Origin: Candidatus Omnitrophota bacterium
GTDB lineage: Bacteria > Omnitrophota > Gorgyraeia > JAGLLT01
Assembly (NCBI GenBank): GCA_030632085.1
Contig: DAOVJY010000009.1
Location: forward strand, 1 to 46,174
DNA length: 46,174 nt
Reading direction: 5' to 3'
The translations under genes were made by a program, and so were the position numbers. The notes beneath the pieces are model-generated. The model was not told the DNA's origin, made no database searches, and was given only the letters and a program-made list of their open reading frames with translations. Position 1 is the first letter of the stretch. Every line of letters starts with the position of its first letter. This document shows, in pieces, positions 1 through 7,549 of the stretch.

Positions 1-638
1 AAAAGTTTAGAAATTTTGTTAATAAAATTATCTTTGCCTATAACCCCTGATTTCTCAGTTGCTTTAGTAATTAATATCAGTTCTTCATTTGAGATATCCT
101 CTAATACAAACTTTTTATAATTTTTCCTTCTCTCCTGAAGATTTCGTCCTAAGCTCATATACATTGTGTCCACATCCACTAATTTATCTATTCTACCCTC
201 TGTTTTAAAATTAAAACTTGACCATTTATACATGCCGGGACGCTTAACCATATTAGCCCTTACTGGATTTAGTTCGATATATCTACTACAAGATAAAAGA
301 TATTCATCTTTATCTATTAAGCTGCTTTTATACCTCCCCTCCCATAATGTTCCAGTCCTTTTGTAGTTGTCATTGATGTACCTTACATAACGCCTTCCTA
401 CTGATTGAATCATCTTACCTAAAGCATCATCCTCTGGCGGCTCTACAATAAGATGAATGTGATTACTCATAAAACAATAACTATAAATTTTACAGTTCGT
501 TTTCTCTTTAGCTCTTCTTAAACATTCAATAAAAAAACGCTTATCCTTATCAACATAAAAGATAGCGTTTCTATTATTTCCACGCAAAATAACGTGATGC
601 GGATATCCTATTAGAACTATTCTATTTTTCCTTGACAT
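1..638 (-). CDS. RAYT: REP-associated tyrosine transposase (Y1_Tnp), 3' end cut by window edge
   Basis: This frame is open from the ATG at 636-638 to the left edge of the window (about 212 codons), so the C-terminus is missing. It is an HUH-type single-strand transposase of the IS200/IS605-like Y1 superfamily. The visible marks are GYPHHVILRGNN (residues 11-22), the metal-binding HUH variant MSNHIHLIV (His60, His62), a catalytic-Tyr segment GRRYVRYIN (about 81-89) and the family block RTGTLWEGRYKSS. Such genes are usually single-copy, domesticated enzymes that act on REP palindromes; REP-like palindromes lie just upstream (682-699 and 788-806). A GGAGG stands about 28 bases before the ATG, too far to be a normal ribosome site. 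The fragment shows no internal stop, so it looks intact as far as it can be seen. Confidence 0.9.
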   Translation of the reverse strand, partial: MSRKNRIVLIGYPHHVILRGNNRNAIFYVDKDKRFFIECLRRAKEKTNCKIYSYCFMSNHIHLIVEPPEDDALGKMIQSVGRRYVRYINDNYKRTGTLWEGRYKSSLIDKDEYLLSCSRYIELNPVRANMVKRPGMYKWSSFNFKTEGRIDKLVDVDTMYMSLGRNLQERRKNYKKFVLEDISNEELILITKATEKSGVIGKDNFINKISKL

Positions 639-681
639 AGCTGCAGTATAATTTTAAAATATCCTCCTTGTCAAGAAAAAT

Positions 682-699
682 CACTCTGACCCCTTTTTT
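682..699 (-). repeat. REP-like element 5' of the RAYT gene
   Basis: On the minus strand this reads as an A-rich run followed by GGGGTCAGAGTG, about 45 bases before the RAYT start. It shares the GGGGTCA (or TGACCCC) core with the elements at 788-806, 1771-1790 and 45695-45714. Position next to a RAYT suggests a cognate REP-type end. That role is inferred. Confidence 0.5.
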
Positions 700-706
700 A
701 AAATAA

Positions 707-855
707 TGAGCTTCATGCGGTATGATTATTCGTACTTGTCTTGGTATGCAGTTATGATATCAGGTGAAGAAGTTATATGTCAAGATTAAAGGGAGTTGGC
801 CCCTTTATTCTTTATTTAAAACGTTCTCTAAACTTTCGATGTGCTCGGCTCTGAA
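707..855. other. Gene-free spacer between RAYT and wecG/tagA
   Basis: No convincing coding frame is seen here on either strand. The stretch holds the solo REP-like palindrome and then passes into the heptad tract that starts at 856. Confidence 0.5.
788..806. repeat. Solo REP-like palindrome (AAAGGGAG...CCCCTTT)
   Basis: This imperfect palindrome, AAAGGG to CCCTTT around AGTTGGC, matches the words at 45695-45714 and, reversed, at 1771-1790. The copy at 1771-1790 supplies the last codons of a RAYT remnant, so the solo copies look like ends of RAYT-mobilised units. Confidence 0.55.
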
Positions 856-946
856 TGTAACTTGTAATTCGCAATCTATAACTATTTACGACATGCGGCT
901 TGTGTCTATGACCTATCAGCTATGAACTATGAGCTACTTTCGCATC
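856..946. repeat. Heptad tract A, 3' of the wecG/tagA-like gene
   Basis: This is a degenerate tandem repeat with a 7-bp period, with units such as TGTAACT, TGTAATT, GCTATGA and ACTATGA. CTA occurs exactly every 7 bp at 906, 913, 920, 927 and 934, so the minus strand carries TAG every 7 bases and stops are present in all three frames. The right-most TAG (934-936) is the stop codon of the glycosyltransferase itself, so the tract overlaps the end of that gene. Confidence 0.75.
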
Positions 947-1683
947 TTCTGCTTCAACACTAACCAGAAAAACTTCATATCATCAACCAAATATCTTTTC
1001 CATAATCTTTTTGGCTCCATCATCAAGCGCCAGAGCCATTCTAAACCTGCCCTTTGCATCCAGATAGGAGCTCTTTTTACCATGCCTGAAACAAGCTCAA
1101 AGCTAACGCCTATACCAATAGATACAGGTACTTGATACTCATCCTTATGCTTGTAAATCCACTTCTCCTGCTTCGGCGTCCCTAAACCGACAAATAAAAT
1201 ATCAGGGTTAGCATCTTTAATTAGCTTAATAATTTTGTCATTCTCTGCCTTATCATTTTCAAAACCAAGTGGCGGCGAATAAACCCCCGCAATTTGGATA
1301 TCCGGATGTTTATATTTTAGAATTTCGGATGCCTTTAAAGAGGCTCCAGGTCTTCCACCTAAAAAGAATAATTTATATTTTTTCTCTGATGCAACCTTGC
1401 ATAACCTTACAAATAAATCGGTGCCATTTATCCTTTCTTTAATGGGATTCCCTAAAAATTTACTTGCCCAAATCAGGGGCACTCCATCACAAAGAACAAG
1501 AGAAGCTTCTCCATAGATTTTTCTAAATTCTTCATCTCTCTGCAATTTTATAATATGATCAATATTAGGGGTAACAACAATAGCTTGCTCATTTTTCTCG
1601 AATAAAAGTTCTATCCTCTCAATGGCCTCTTGCATTGAAATGTTGTTGATTTTAATATTACAAATATTGATTTTACTTAACAT
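934..1683 (-). CDS. WecG/TagA/CpsF-family glycosyltransferase
   Basis: 249 residues, a usual length for the family (GT26), which transfers N-acetylmannosamine-type sugars to a polyprenol-linked acceptor during cell-wall or exopolysaccharide synthesis at the inner face of the membrane. Visible family marks are VVTPNIDH (Thr38, which matches the TagA substrate residue), CDGVPLIWASK with the proposed catalytic Asp66, FFLGGRPG, VGLGTPKQEKWI and the basic C-terminal block RAGLEWLWRLMMEPKRLW thought to contact the membrane. The start is supported by GAAGGATGG just upstream. The gene stands alone between a RAYT remnant and heptad tract A; its final TAG is the first repeat unit of that tract. The exact sugar and acceptor cannot be read from the sequence. 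Confidence 0.9.
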   Translation of the reverse strand: MLSKINICNIKINNISMQEAIERIELLFEKNEQAIVVTPNIDHIIKLQRDEEFRKIYGEASLVLCDGVPLIWASKFLGNPIKERINGTDLFVRLCKVASEKKYKLFFLGGRPGASLKASEILKYKHPDIQIAGVYSPPLGFENDKAENDKIIKLIKDANPDILFVGLGTPKQEKWIYKHKDEYQVPVSIGIGVSFELVSGMVKRAPIWMQRAGLEWLWRLMMEPKRLWKRYLVDDMKFFWLVLKQKMRK

Positions 1684-1770
1684 TTTCCATCCTTCTCTGA
1701 AAACAACCTTTCATAAATCCAATACCCCAAAAAATCAATCCAAGAAAAAAACAGGACTAACAAAAAGAAA

Positions 1771-1790
1771 AAAGGGGGTCAACTCCCTTT
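1771..1790. repeat. REP-like palindrome forming the tail of a RAYT remnant
   Basis: Read on the minus strand it is AAAGGGAGTTGA followed by CCCCCTTT. Its first half encodes Lys-Gly-Ser-stop, the end of the RAYT remnant, so the repeat and the transposase C-terminus share the same bases. Confidence 0.6.
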
Positions 1791-1996
1791 TTTGGGTCTC
1801 CCATGGCCTAAACATTTTAATGAACGTTTCAATCTTTTCTCTAACTTTTTAATAAATGCCTCTGTTCCTGCTACCAGGCCTCTTTTTGTCTTTAACCTCA
1901 CCTCTTTATCCGCTTCTTCATCGACTTCTTTTAAATACTGTTTCCACTCCTCTGTATCCATATTAAATGTCTTCTTTAATGTTCCAGTCCTTTTTT
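1779..1996 (-). pseudogene. Decayed RAYT (TnpA_REP) remnant
   Basis: The minus strand carries KRTGTL, the mid-protein RAYT block that usually continues WEGRY. It runs instead straight into a C-terminal RAYT-like tail with MDTEEWKQYL, RGLVAGTEAFIKKLEKRL and GRPKKGS before a stop. A stop codon sits directly before KRTGTL in the same frame, and the HUH and Tyr motifs are absent. It therefore looks like an internally deleted, 5'-truncated copy. The 17 bases at 1978-1994 are identical to 346-362 in the left-edge RAYT. It lies between lepB and the glycosyltransferase. Confidence 0.7.
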
Positions 1997-2020
1997 ATGG
2001 CTCATTGTATAAATACAAGC

Positions 2021-2590
2021 CTATTTTAAAATGCCAATTCTGTGCGGCGGCCAGAAGATAAAAAAGGCCTTACCTATTATATTGTCTTCGGGAACATATC
2101 CCCAATACCTGGAGTCTCGGCTAACAGGGCTATTATCCCCTAGAACATAATAGTTGCCGGGAGGAACCTGTACTTCTTTTTCTCCAAAGGTTCCATTGGG
2201 GTAGTAAGTATTCGTATCAATTTTTTCAACACCGGTTTTTTGGTGATTGACAAATACATGGTTATCTTCAATTTTTACTGATTGATTTTCACAGGCAATC
2301 AATCTTTTTATAAAATCTCTCTTGGGGTCTTCGGGATATTTAAAAACGACAATATCTCCTGTTTTCGGTTCTCTAATTGCAGGCAGCGTAATATGAGTAA
2401 AGGGTATTTTGGGTCCATAAATTAGTTTATTGACTAATATTTTATCGCCCTCTATCAGAGTTTTGCGCATGGAGCCGGAAGGTATTTTAAAGGACTGCAC
2501 GAAAAAGGTACGAATAAATAAGGCTAATACGATTGCGATTACAAGAGTTTCAACCCACTCGCGAACAGCTGATTTGTTCTGTTTTGACAT
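2021..2590 (-). CDS. lepB: Signal peptidase I
   Basis: 189 residues. This inner-membrane serine protease removes Sec/Tat signal peptides. One N-terminal membrane anchor (about residues 13-31) is followed by box B IPSGSM with the nucleophile Ser40, box D with the general base Lys95 in DFIKRLIA, and box E GDNSPVSRDSRYWG. The short, single-anchor form resembles Bacillus-type enzymes more than the two-anchor E. coli LepB. It follows lepA with a 13-bp gap, the classical lepA-lepB pair, and is the last gene of the operon that begins at the guanylyltransferase. Downstream lies the RAYT remnant; I see no clear intrinsic terminator. Confidence 0.95.
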   Translation of the reverse strand: MSKQNKSAVREWVETLVIAIVLALFIRTFFVQSFKIPSGSMRKTLIEGDKILVNKLIYGPKIPFTHITLPAIREPKTGDIVVFKYPEDPKRDFIKRLIACENQSVKIEDNHVFVNHQKTGVEKIDTNTYYPNGTFGEKEVQVPPGNYYVLGDNSPVSRDSRYWGYVPEDNIIGKAFFIFWPPHRIGILK

Positions 2591-2603
2591 AACTAGCCCT
2601 TTC

Positions 2604-4403
2604 TTATATTTTTAGTATTTCTTTAAATGCTTCCTGCGGAATTTGTACATTGCCAAATTGCTTCATTCTCTTCTTGCCCTTTTTCTGCTTTTCCCAAAGT
2701 TTGCGCTTTCTGGTTATGTCCCCTCCGTAGCACTTTCCCGTTACATGTTTTTTTAGAGCGGATATATTTGTTCTGGCTATAACTTTATTTGAAATGGCAG
2801 CTTGAATGGCTACTTGAAATAATTGCCTGGGAATAAGCGATTTTAGCTTATCAGCCATTTCCCTGCCTCTTTGTTCGGCTTTGTCTCTATGAACAATAAA
2901 ACTGAAAGCGTCATATGTTTTCGCGTTAAACATAATATCAACTTTTACCAGTTTCCCGGGTCGGTATCCAATAAAATCGTAATCAAAAGACGCGTATCCT
3001 CTGGTAATAGATTTTATTTTATCGTAAAAATCAACCACGACTTCAGCTAAAGGCAGTTCATACGTTATTATTAATCTATCGTCTCCGAGATATTCAGTTT
3101 TTATGTAATTTCCTCTCCTGTTTTTTACCAATTGCATAATATCATTTACATAGTCAAGAGGCGTGATGATAAAAGCCCTTATCCAGGGCTCCAGGATGTT
3201 TTTTATTTCCTGGGGGTCAGGGAATTTTGAGGGATTTTCAAGTTCAACCTCTTCGCCGTTAGTTTTTTCTACGCGGTAAATAACACTAGGGATTGAGATT
3301 ATAAGGCTTACATCAAACTCCCTTTCCAATCTTTCTTGGATGATTTCGGAATGCAGGAGGCCTAAAAAACCGCAACGGTATCCAAAACCCAGAGATTCAG
3401 ATGATTCTTGCTCAAATGTAAAAGAAGAATCACTTAGTTTAAGTTTTTCAAGAGCTTTTTTTAAACCCGTGAAATCTTTATTATTTTCAGGATATATACC
3501 GCAAAATACGAAAGGTTTAATTTTTTTGTATCCCGCCAGTGCTTTCTTGGCTGGAGCCTTTAGGCAGGTAATCGTTTCTCCTACGTTTACCATATTAGCA
3601 TCTTTGATGTTGCAAACTATATAACCAACTTCGCCGCATTTTAAGTAACTTGTTTTAACCGGTTTCGGATTAAAAATACCAACCTCTTGCGTTTGATGAG
3701 ATGTACCGGAATTCATTAACTTTACTTTTTGATTGTTTTTGATTTCTCCGTCAATTATCCTGATATATAGAATTACGCCTTTGTAAACATCATAAGTTGA
3801 GTCAAAGATTAAAGCCTTTAACGGTTTTTGGTTATCTCCCCCCGGCGCGGGTATCTTTTGAATTATACTTTTAAGAATTTCTTCTGTTCCTATGCCCATT
3901 TTAGCGCTAGCCGTCAAAATATCTTCTTCTTGAAAACCAAAAGCATTAATAAGTTGAAGTTTGACATGATCAATATCCGCGTGCGGCAAATCTATTTTAT
4001 TAATAACCGGAATTATTGTTAGATTACTTTCCTTTGCTAAATAGTAGTTGGCAACCGTCTGCGCAGCTATGCCTTCGGTCGCGTCAACCAGTAAAACAGC
4101 TCCCTCTGACGCTGAAAGGGACTTTGAGACTTCATAGGTAAAGTCAACATGCCCCGGGGTATCTATTAAGTTCATGGTGTATTCTTTGTTTGAGTCGTCT
4201 TTATAGCTAAACCGGACAGCTGACGCTTTAATAGTGATTCCGCGTTCTCTTTCTAAATCCATGTCATCTAAAAGCTGATTCTTGAAGTCTCTCTGGCTTA
4301 TGGCTCCCGTAAACTCAAGAAATCTATCGCAGAGCGTTGATTTACCGTGATCTATATGAGCAATGACGCAAAAATTTCGTATTTTACTTTTATCGTACCG
4401 CAT
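2604..4403 (-). CDS. lepA: Elongation factor 4 (LepA) GTPase
   Basis: 599 residues, normal length. It is a ribosome-associated translational GTPase related to EF-G that back-translocates or remodels stalled ribosomes and helps 30S biogenesis. The G-domain motifs are G1 AHIDHGKST (15-23), G2 in ERERGITIKA, G3 DTPGH (81-85) and G4 NKIDLP. The family-specific C-terminal domain is present (KSLIPRQLFQVAIQAAI, HVTGKCYGGDITRKRKL). The start codon overlaps the stop of the preceding phosphohexomutase by one base (TAATG), which implies coupled translation. Confidence 0.97.
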   Translation of the reverse strand: MRYDKSKIRNFCVIAHIDHGKSTLCDRFLEFTGAISQRDFKNQLLDDMDLERERGITIKASAVRFSYKDDSNKEYTMNLIDTPGHVDFTYEVSKSLSASEGAVLLVDATEGIAAQTVANYYLAKESNLTIIPVINKIDLPHADIDHVKLQLINAFGFQEEDILTASAKMGIGTEEILKSIIQKIPAPGGDNQKPLKALIFDSTYDVYKGVILYIRIIDGEIKNNQKVKLMNSGTSHQTQEVGIFNPKPVKTSYLKCGEVGYIVCNIKDANMVNVGETITCLKAPAKKALAGYKKIKPFVFCGIYPENNKDFTGLKKALEKLKLSDSSFTFEQESSESLGFGYRCGFLGLLHSEIIQERLEREFDVSLIISIPSVIYRVEKTNGEEVELENPSKFPDPQEIKNILEPWIRAFIITPLDYVNDIMQLVKNRRGNYIKTEYLGDDRLIITYELPLAEVVVDFYDKIKSITRGYASFDYDFIGYRPGKLVKVDIMFNAKTYDAFSFIVHRDKAEQRGREMADKLKSLIPRQLFQVAIQAAISNKVIARTNISALKKHVTGKCYGGDITRKRKLWEKQKKGKKRMKQFGNVQIPQEAFKEILKI

Positions 4404-5815
4404 TAAACAACCCTTCTCACCGCCGCTTTAATTATTTTCGACGTTTTTATATCTGATTTTGATTCCGCGTATATTCTTAAAATTGGCTCTGTGCCCGAGA
4501 ACCTGAATAATAGCCAGCTACCATCTTCTAAAATATATTTAAGGCCGTCTATATCTACGACTTCTTTAATCTTAGTACCTAATATTTTTTTTACCTTTAG
4601 AGGTGAAACGTTATTCATTATTGCTTTCCTTCTATGCTCAGGGTATTTTATATCAACTCTTTGGTAGTGAAACCTGCCAAACTCACGATCTACATCACTC
4701 ATAATTCGGCCTATTGGTTTTTTGTAAGCGGACATCATCTCAAGGACTAAAAGTTGCGCGAGAATGCCGTCTCTTTCCGGCAGATATTCACTCAAGCCTA
4801 TTCCCCCCGACTCTTCACACGCAAAGTCAATTTTATCTTTTAACATTAAAGCGGCAAGGTACTTAAAACCTATGGGAGTTTCAAACATTTTTATTTTATA
4901 TGATTCAGCGACTTTATTTATTAAACTTGAGCATGAAATTGTTTTGCCAATAGCAATTTTTTTATTCTTTTTCTTTATAGCATAAAGTAGTAGGAGCGTA
5001 AATACTTCACTTGAATTAATGAATCTGCCATTTTCAGACATAACACCCAGCCTATCACCATCACCATCAGTAACTAAGCCGACAGCATACTTGCCTTGTT
5101 TTAAATTTTTTTTAAGCTTTTTTAAGTTGATTTCAATCGGCTCGGGTTTAATTCCATTGAAGTCGCATCTGGGATGATTGTTTATAAATTTCATATTGAT
5201 GCTTGAGTCTTTTAATATTTCTTTCATTAAACTATCGGCGGCTCCGTACATAGCATCAATAATTATGCTGAGCTTGCTCTTGTTTAATAATGAGAAATCT
5301 ATGAAATTTTTTACGTGTTTTATGTAGTCTTTACGCAAATCAAGCTCTTTAATCATCTTTTTTGCAAGCGCAAAATGGTAATCTTTTTCTTTTATTGGAT
5401 TTTTACCTAGAAGTTTCTCGACAGACTTTGTGACTTTGAGATCCGCGGAAGTACCCAGATTAGTTTTAAATTTAATGCCGTTGAAGATAGCTGGGTTATG
5501 GCTTGCGGTTACCATTATGCCGCCATCTGTAGATTTTTCTCTGGCCGCTAAGCTCAAAGCGGGAGTTGGAATAAACTCCTTCGAAAAAAGAACATTTATG
5601 CCATTTGCGGCTAACACCTCAGATATGGACATGGCATAATTTTTGGACATAAATCTGGTATCATAACCAACGACTATAATTTTTTTTCTCTTTTTACTTG
5701 AAGAATTTATATGGTCACTCAAGGCTTGAGCTACGATGCGAACATTTTTATAAGTAAAATCTTCAGCAATAACACCCCGCCAGCCGTCAGTTCCAAATTT
5801 TATTTTTTTAGACAT
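4403..5815 (-). CDS. Phosphohexomutase (phosphoglucomutase/phosphomannomutase family)
   Basis: 470 residues. The enzyme interconverts hexose 1- and 6-phosphates through a phosphoserine. The sequence shows FGTDGWRG near the N-terminus, the active-site TASHNP with Ser105, the metal loop DGDGDR (250-255), the sugar-binding CEESGG and the C-terminal phosphate loop RFSGTEP. The opening FGTDGWRGVIAEDF is typical of phosphogluco/phosphomannomutases; GlmM proteins usually read FGTDGIRG. GlmM is therefore less likely but not excluded. A mannose-1-phosphate guanylyltransferase is encoded in the same operon, so supply of mannose-1-phosphate for GDP-mannose is a reasonable guess. It overlaps rpe by 16 bp and lepA by 1 bp. 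Confidence 0.9.
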   Translation of the reverse strand: MSKKIKFGTDGWRGVIAEDFTYKNVRIVAQALSDHINSSSKKRKKIIVVGYDTRFMSKNYAMSISEVLAANGINVLFSKEFIPTPALSLAAREKSTDGGIMVTASHNPAIFNGIKFKTNLGTSADLKVTKSVEKLLGKNPIKEKDYHFALAKKMIKELDLRKDYIKHVKNFIDFSLLNKSKLSIIIDAMYGAADSLMKEILKDSSINMKFINNHPRCDFNGIKPEPIEINLKKLKKNLKQGKYAVGLVTDGDGDRLGVMSENGRFINSSEVFTLLLLYAIKKKNKKIAIGKTISCSSLINKVAESYKIKMFETPIGFKYLAALMLKDKIDFACEESGGIGLSEYLPERDGILAQLLVLEMMSAYKKPIGRIMSDVDREFGRFHYQRVDIKYPEHRRKAIMNNVSPLKVKKILGTKIKEVVDIDGLKYILEDGSWLLFRFSGTEPILRIYAESKSDIKTSKIIKAAVRRVV

Positions 5816-6447
5816 TGTATTTTTCTAATATCCTCAGACATATTTTTAGAATTAAACAGATGTGTACCTGCTACTATCATATTAATCCCCGCTTTTACAG
5901 CCATTTGAGCCGTTTTGTAATTAATTCCCCCATCGACTTCAAGGTCACCGTCAAACATTGCCTTAATTTTTTCTATTTTAGGCAAGCATTCTTCAATAAA
6001 GCCTTGGCCTCCAAATCCGGGGTGAACGGTCATTACAAGTATCATATCAGCTATATCCAAAACTTCTTTTAAGCTTTCAGCGGGTGTTTCCGGATTAAGC
6101 GAGATGCCCGCTTTAAGTCCGGCGCTTTTTATATCTTCTAAGATCTTCCTTGGTTCTTTTAGAGTTTCAATATGTACGGTTATTATGTCGCTTCCGGCAT
6201 CAATGAATTTATTTAAGTATTTTTGAGGCTCCTCAATCATTAAGTGTACGTCTAAAATTAATTCAGTTGTCTTTCTGATATCTTTAACAATAGACGGCCC
6301 GAATGATATATTGGGAACAAAGTGGCCATCCATGATGTCACAATGCAAGAAATCGGCTCCCGCCTCTTCGGCTCTCCCTATTTCTTCTTTGAGAATAGAA
6401 AAATCCGCGGCTAGAAGCGAGGGGCCAACAATAATTTTTTTATCCAT
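5800..6447 (-). CDS. rpe: Ribulose-phosphate 3-epimerase
   Basis: 215 residues, normal for this TIM-barrel enzyme, which interconverts ribulose 5-phosphate and xylulose 5-phosphate in the pentose phosphate pathway. Metal and catalytic residues are in place: GPSLLAADF with Ser10, HCDIMDGHFVPN with His35 and Asp37, DVHLMI with His68, the phosphate/catalytic loop VMTVHPGFGGQGF and the second catalytic Asp in VDGGI. It overlaps the next gene (phosphohexomutase) by 16 bp. The preceding gene (M50 protease) ends 16 bp before its start. Confidence 0.97.
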   Translation of the reverse strand: MDKKIIVGPSLLAADFSILKEEIGRAEEAGADFLHCDIMDGHFVPNISFGPSIVKDIRKTTELILDVHLMIEEPQKYLNKFIDAGSDIITVHIETLKEPRKILEDIKSAGLKAGISLNPETPAESLKEVLDIADMILVMTVHPGFGGQGFIEECLPKIEKIKAMFDGDLEVDGGINYKTAQMAVKAGINMIVAGTHLFNSKNMSEDIRKIQCLKK

Positions 6448-6463
6448 ATCAACCCTACCTTTT

Positions 6464-7549
6464 TTAAGCTTTAGTTTCTAAATTATATACTCTGGCTATA
6501 TCTTCTAAACTAATAACACCCTTTAATATATCGCGGTGGAACACCAGGGCTGTTTTTAGGTTATTTGCAGCCATTTTATTGTATAAGCCGGTTAAATGTT
6601 CGTTCATTTTTACTGAGAGGTATTTATGGCTCATGAATTCTTTTACAGCTTTTTCTTTACCGTTTTGGTGAATCGCGGATATTAAGTTTTGTCTGGTGAG
6701 AATGCCGACAACCTTATTAATCGCGAGAACGGGAAAATCCTGCTGTGAGGTTTTAAGTGATAATTCCAGGACTTTAGTAATAGTGGTTTCCGGTGAAATA
6801 GTTACATATTCTTTAGAAAGAATATCTTTGGCTGAATAATGGCCTAAAATTAACTTCAGGTTGAGCATTTTTTCTTCCTGAGAAGCGGCTATATATATAA
6901 AAAAGGCGATTAAAATCAGGAGAATATGCCCGCTGATAAGGCCAAATAAACCAAAAATAACCGCGAATGTATGGCCGATACTAACCGCGATGCGTGTAGC
7001 TTTGGATATACCTATTCTAGATGCTAAAAAAGCCCTTAAGGCTCTGCCTCCATCCATGGGAAAGGCCGGCAGCATATTAAATATGGCCAAGATGGGGTTT
7101 ACCCAGTACATGTATAATATTGTTGCTTTCCATGTGTCAAAATTTGAATTAGCCGGATTCATTTGAGATAAATTACGCCCAAAAAGAACATATATCGGAT
7201 AAAAGAGAATGATGGCCAAGGCAATATTAAACAGCGGCCCGGCAATAGCCATTAAAAACTCTTCCCTTGGTTTTTCGGGCATTTTTTCCATTGTGGCTAC
7301 TCCGCCTATAGGAAGTAAGATTATTGATTTAACCTTAATCTTAAAATGCTGAGCTACCAATGAATGACTGAACTCATGAAAGGTTACACATGTAAATATA
7401 AATAAAATAAAAATTATTGCTCTAACGGCATTTAAAGGGCCTTCGGTTAAGTAAACTCCTAAACCCACTAGAAGCGGTAAAAGAATGAAGGTTATATGAA
7501 TCTTAACCTTAATACCGAAAAGCTGAAAAATGTTCATAGAATTATTCAT
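6464..7549 (-). CDS. M50-family intramembrane metalloprotease with CBS pair
   Basis: 361 residues. This is a site-2-protease-type zinc enzyme in the inner membrane. It has several hydrophobic helices, the zinc motif HEFSH (58-62) in the helix FTCVTFHEFSHSLVAQ, and the second ligand region NMLPAFPMDGGR (Asp166). The last 120 residues form a CBS-domain pair (AKDILSKEYVTISPETTITK and a second copy ending GVISLEDIARVYNL), the arrangement of SpoIVFB-like rhomboid-distant proteases whose activity may respond to adenine nucleotides. The substrate is unknown. Its start overlaps the stop of the M16 peptidase by one base. Confidence 0.92.
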   Translation of the reverse strand: MNNSMNIFQLFGIKVKIHITFILLPLLVGLGVYLTEGPLNAVRAIIFILFIFTCVTFHEFSHSLVAQHFKIKVKSIILLPIGGVATMEKMPEKPREEFLMAIAGPLFNIALAIILFYPIYVLFGRNLSQMNPANSNFDTWKATILYMYWVNPILAIFNMLPAFPMDGGRALRAFLASRIGISKATRIAVSIGHTFAVIFGLFGLISGHILLILIAFFIYIAASQEEKMLNLKLILGHYSAKDILSKEYVTISPETTITKVLELSLKTSQQDFPVLAINKVVGILTRQNLISAIHQNGKEKAVKEFMSHKYLSVKMNEHLTGLYNKMAANNLKTALVFHRDILKGVISLEDIARVYNLETKA

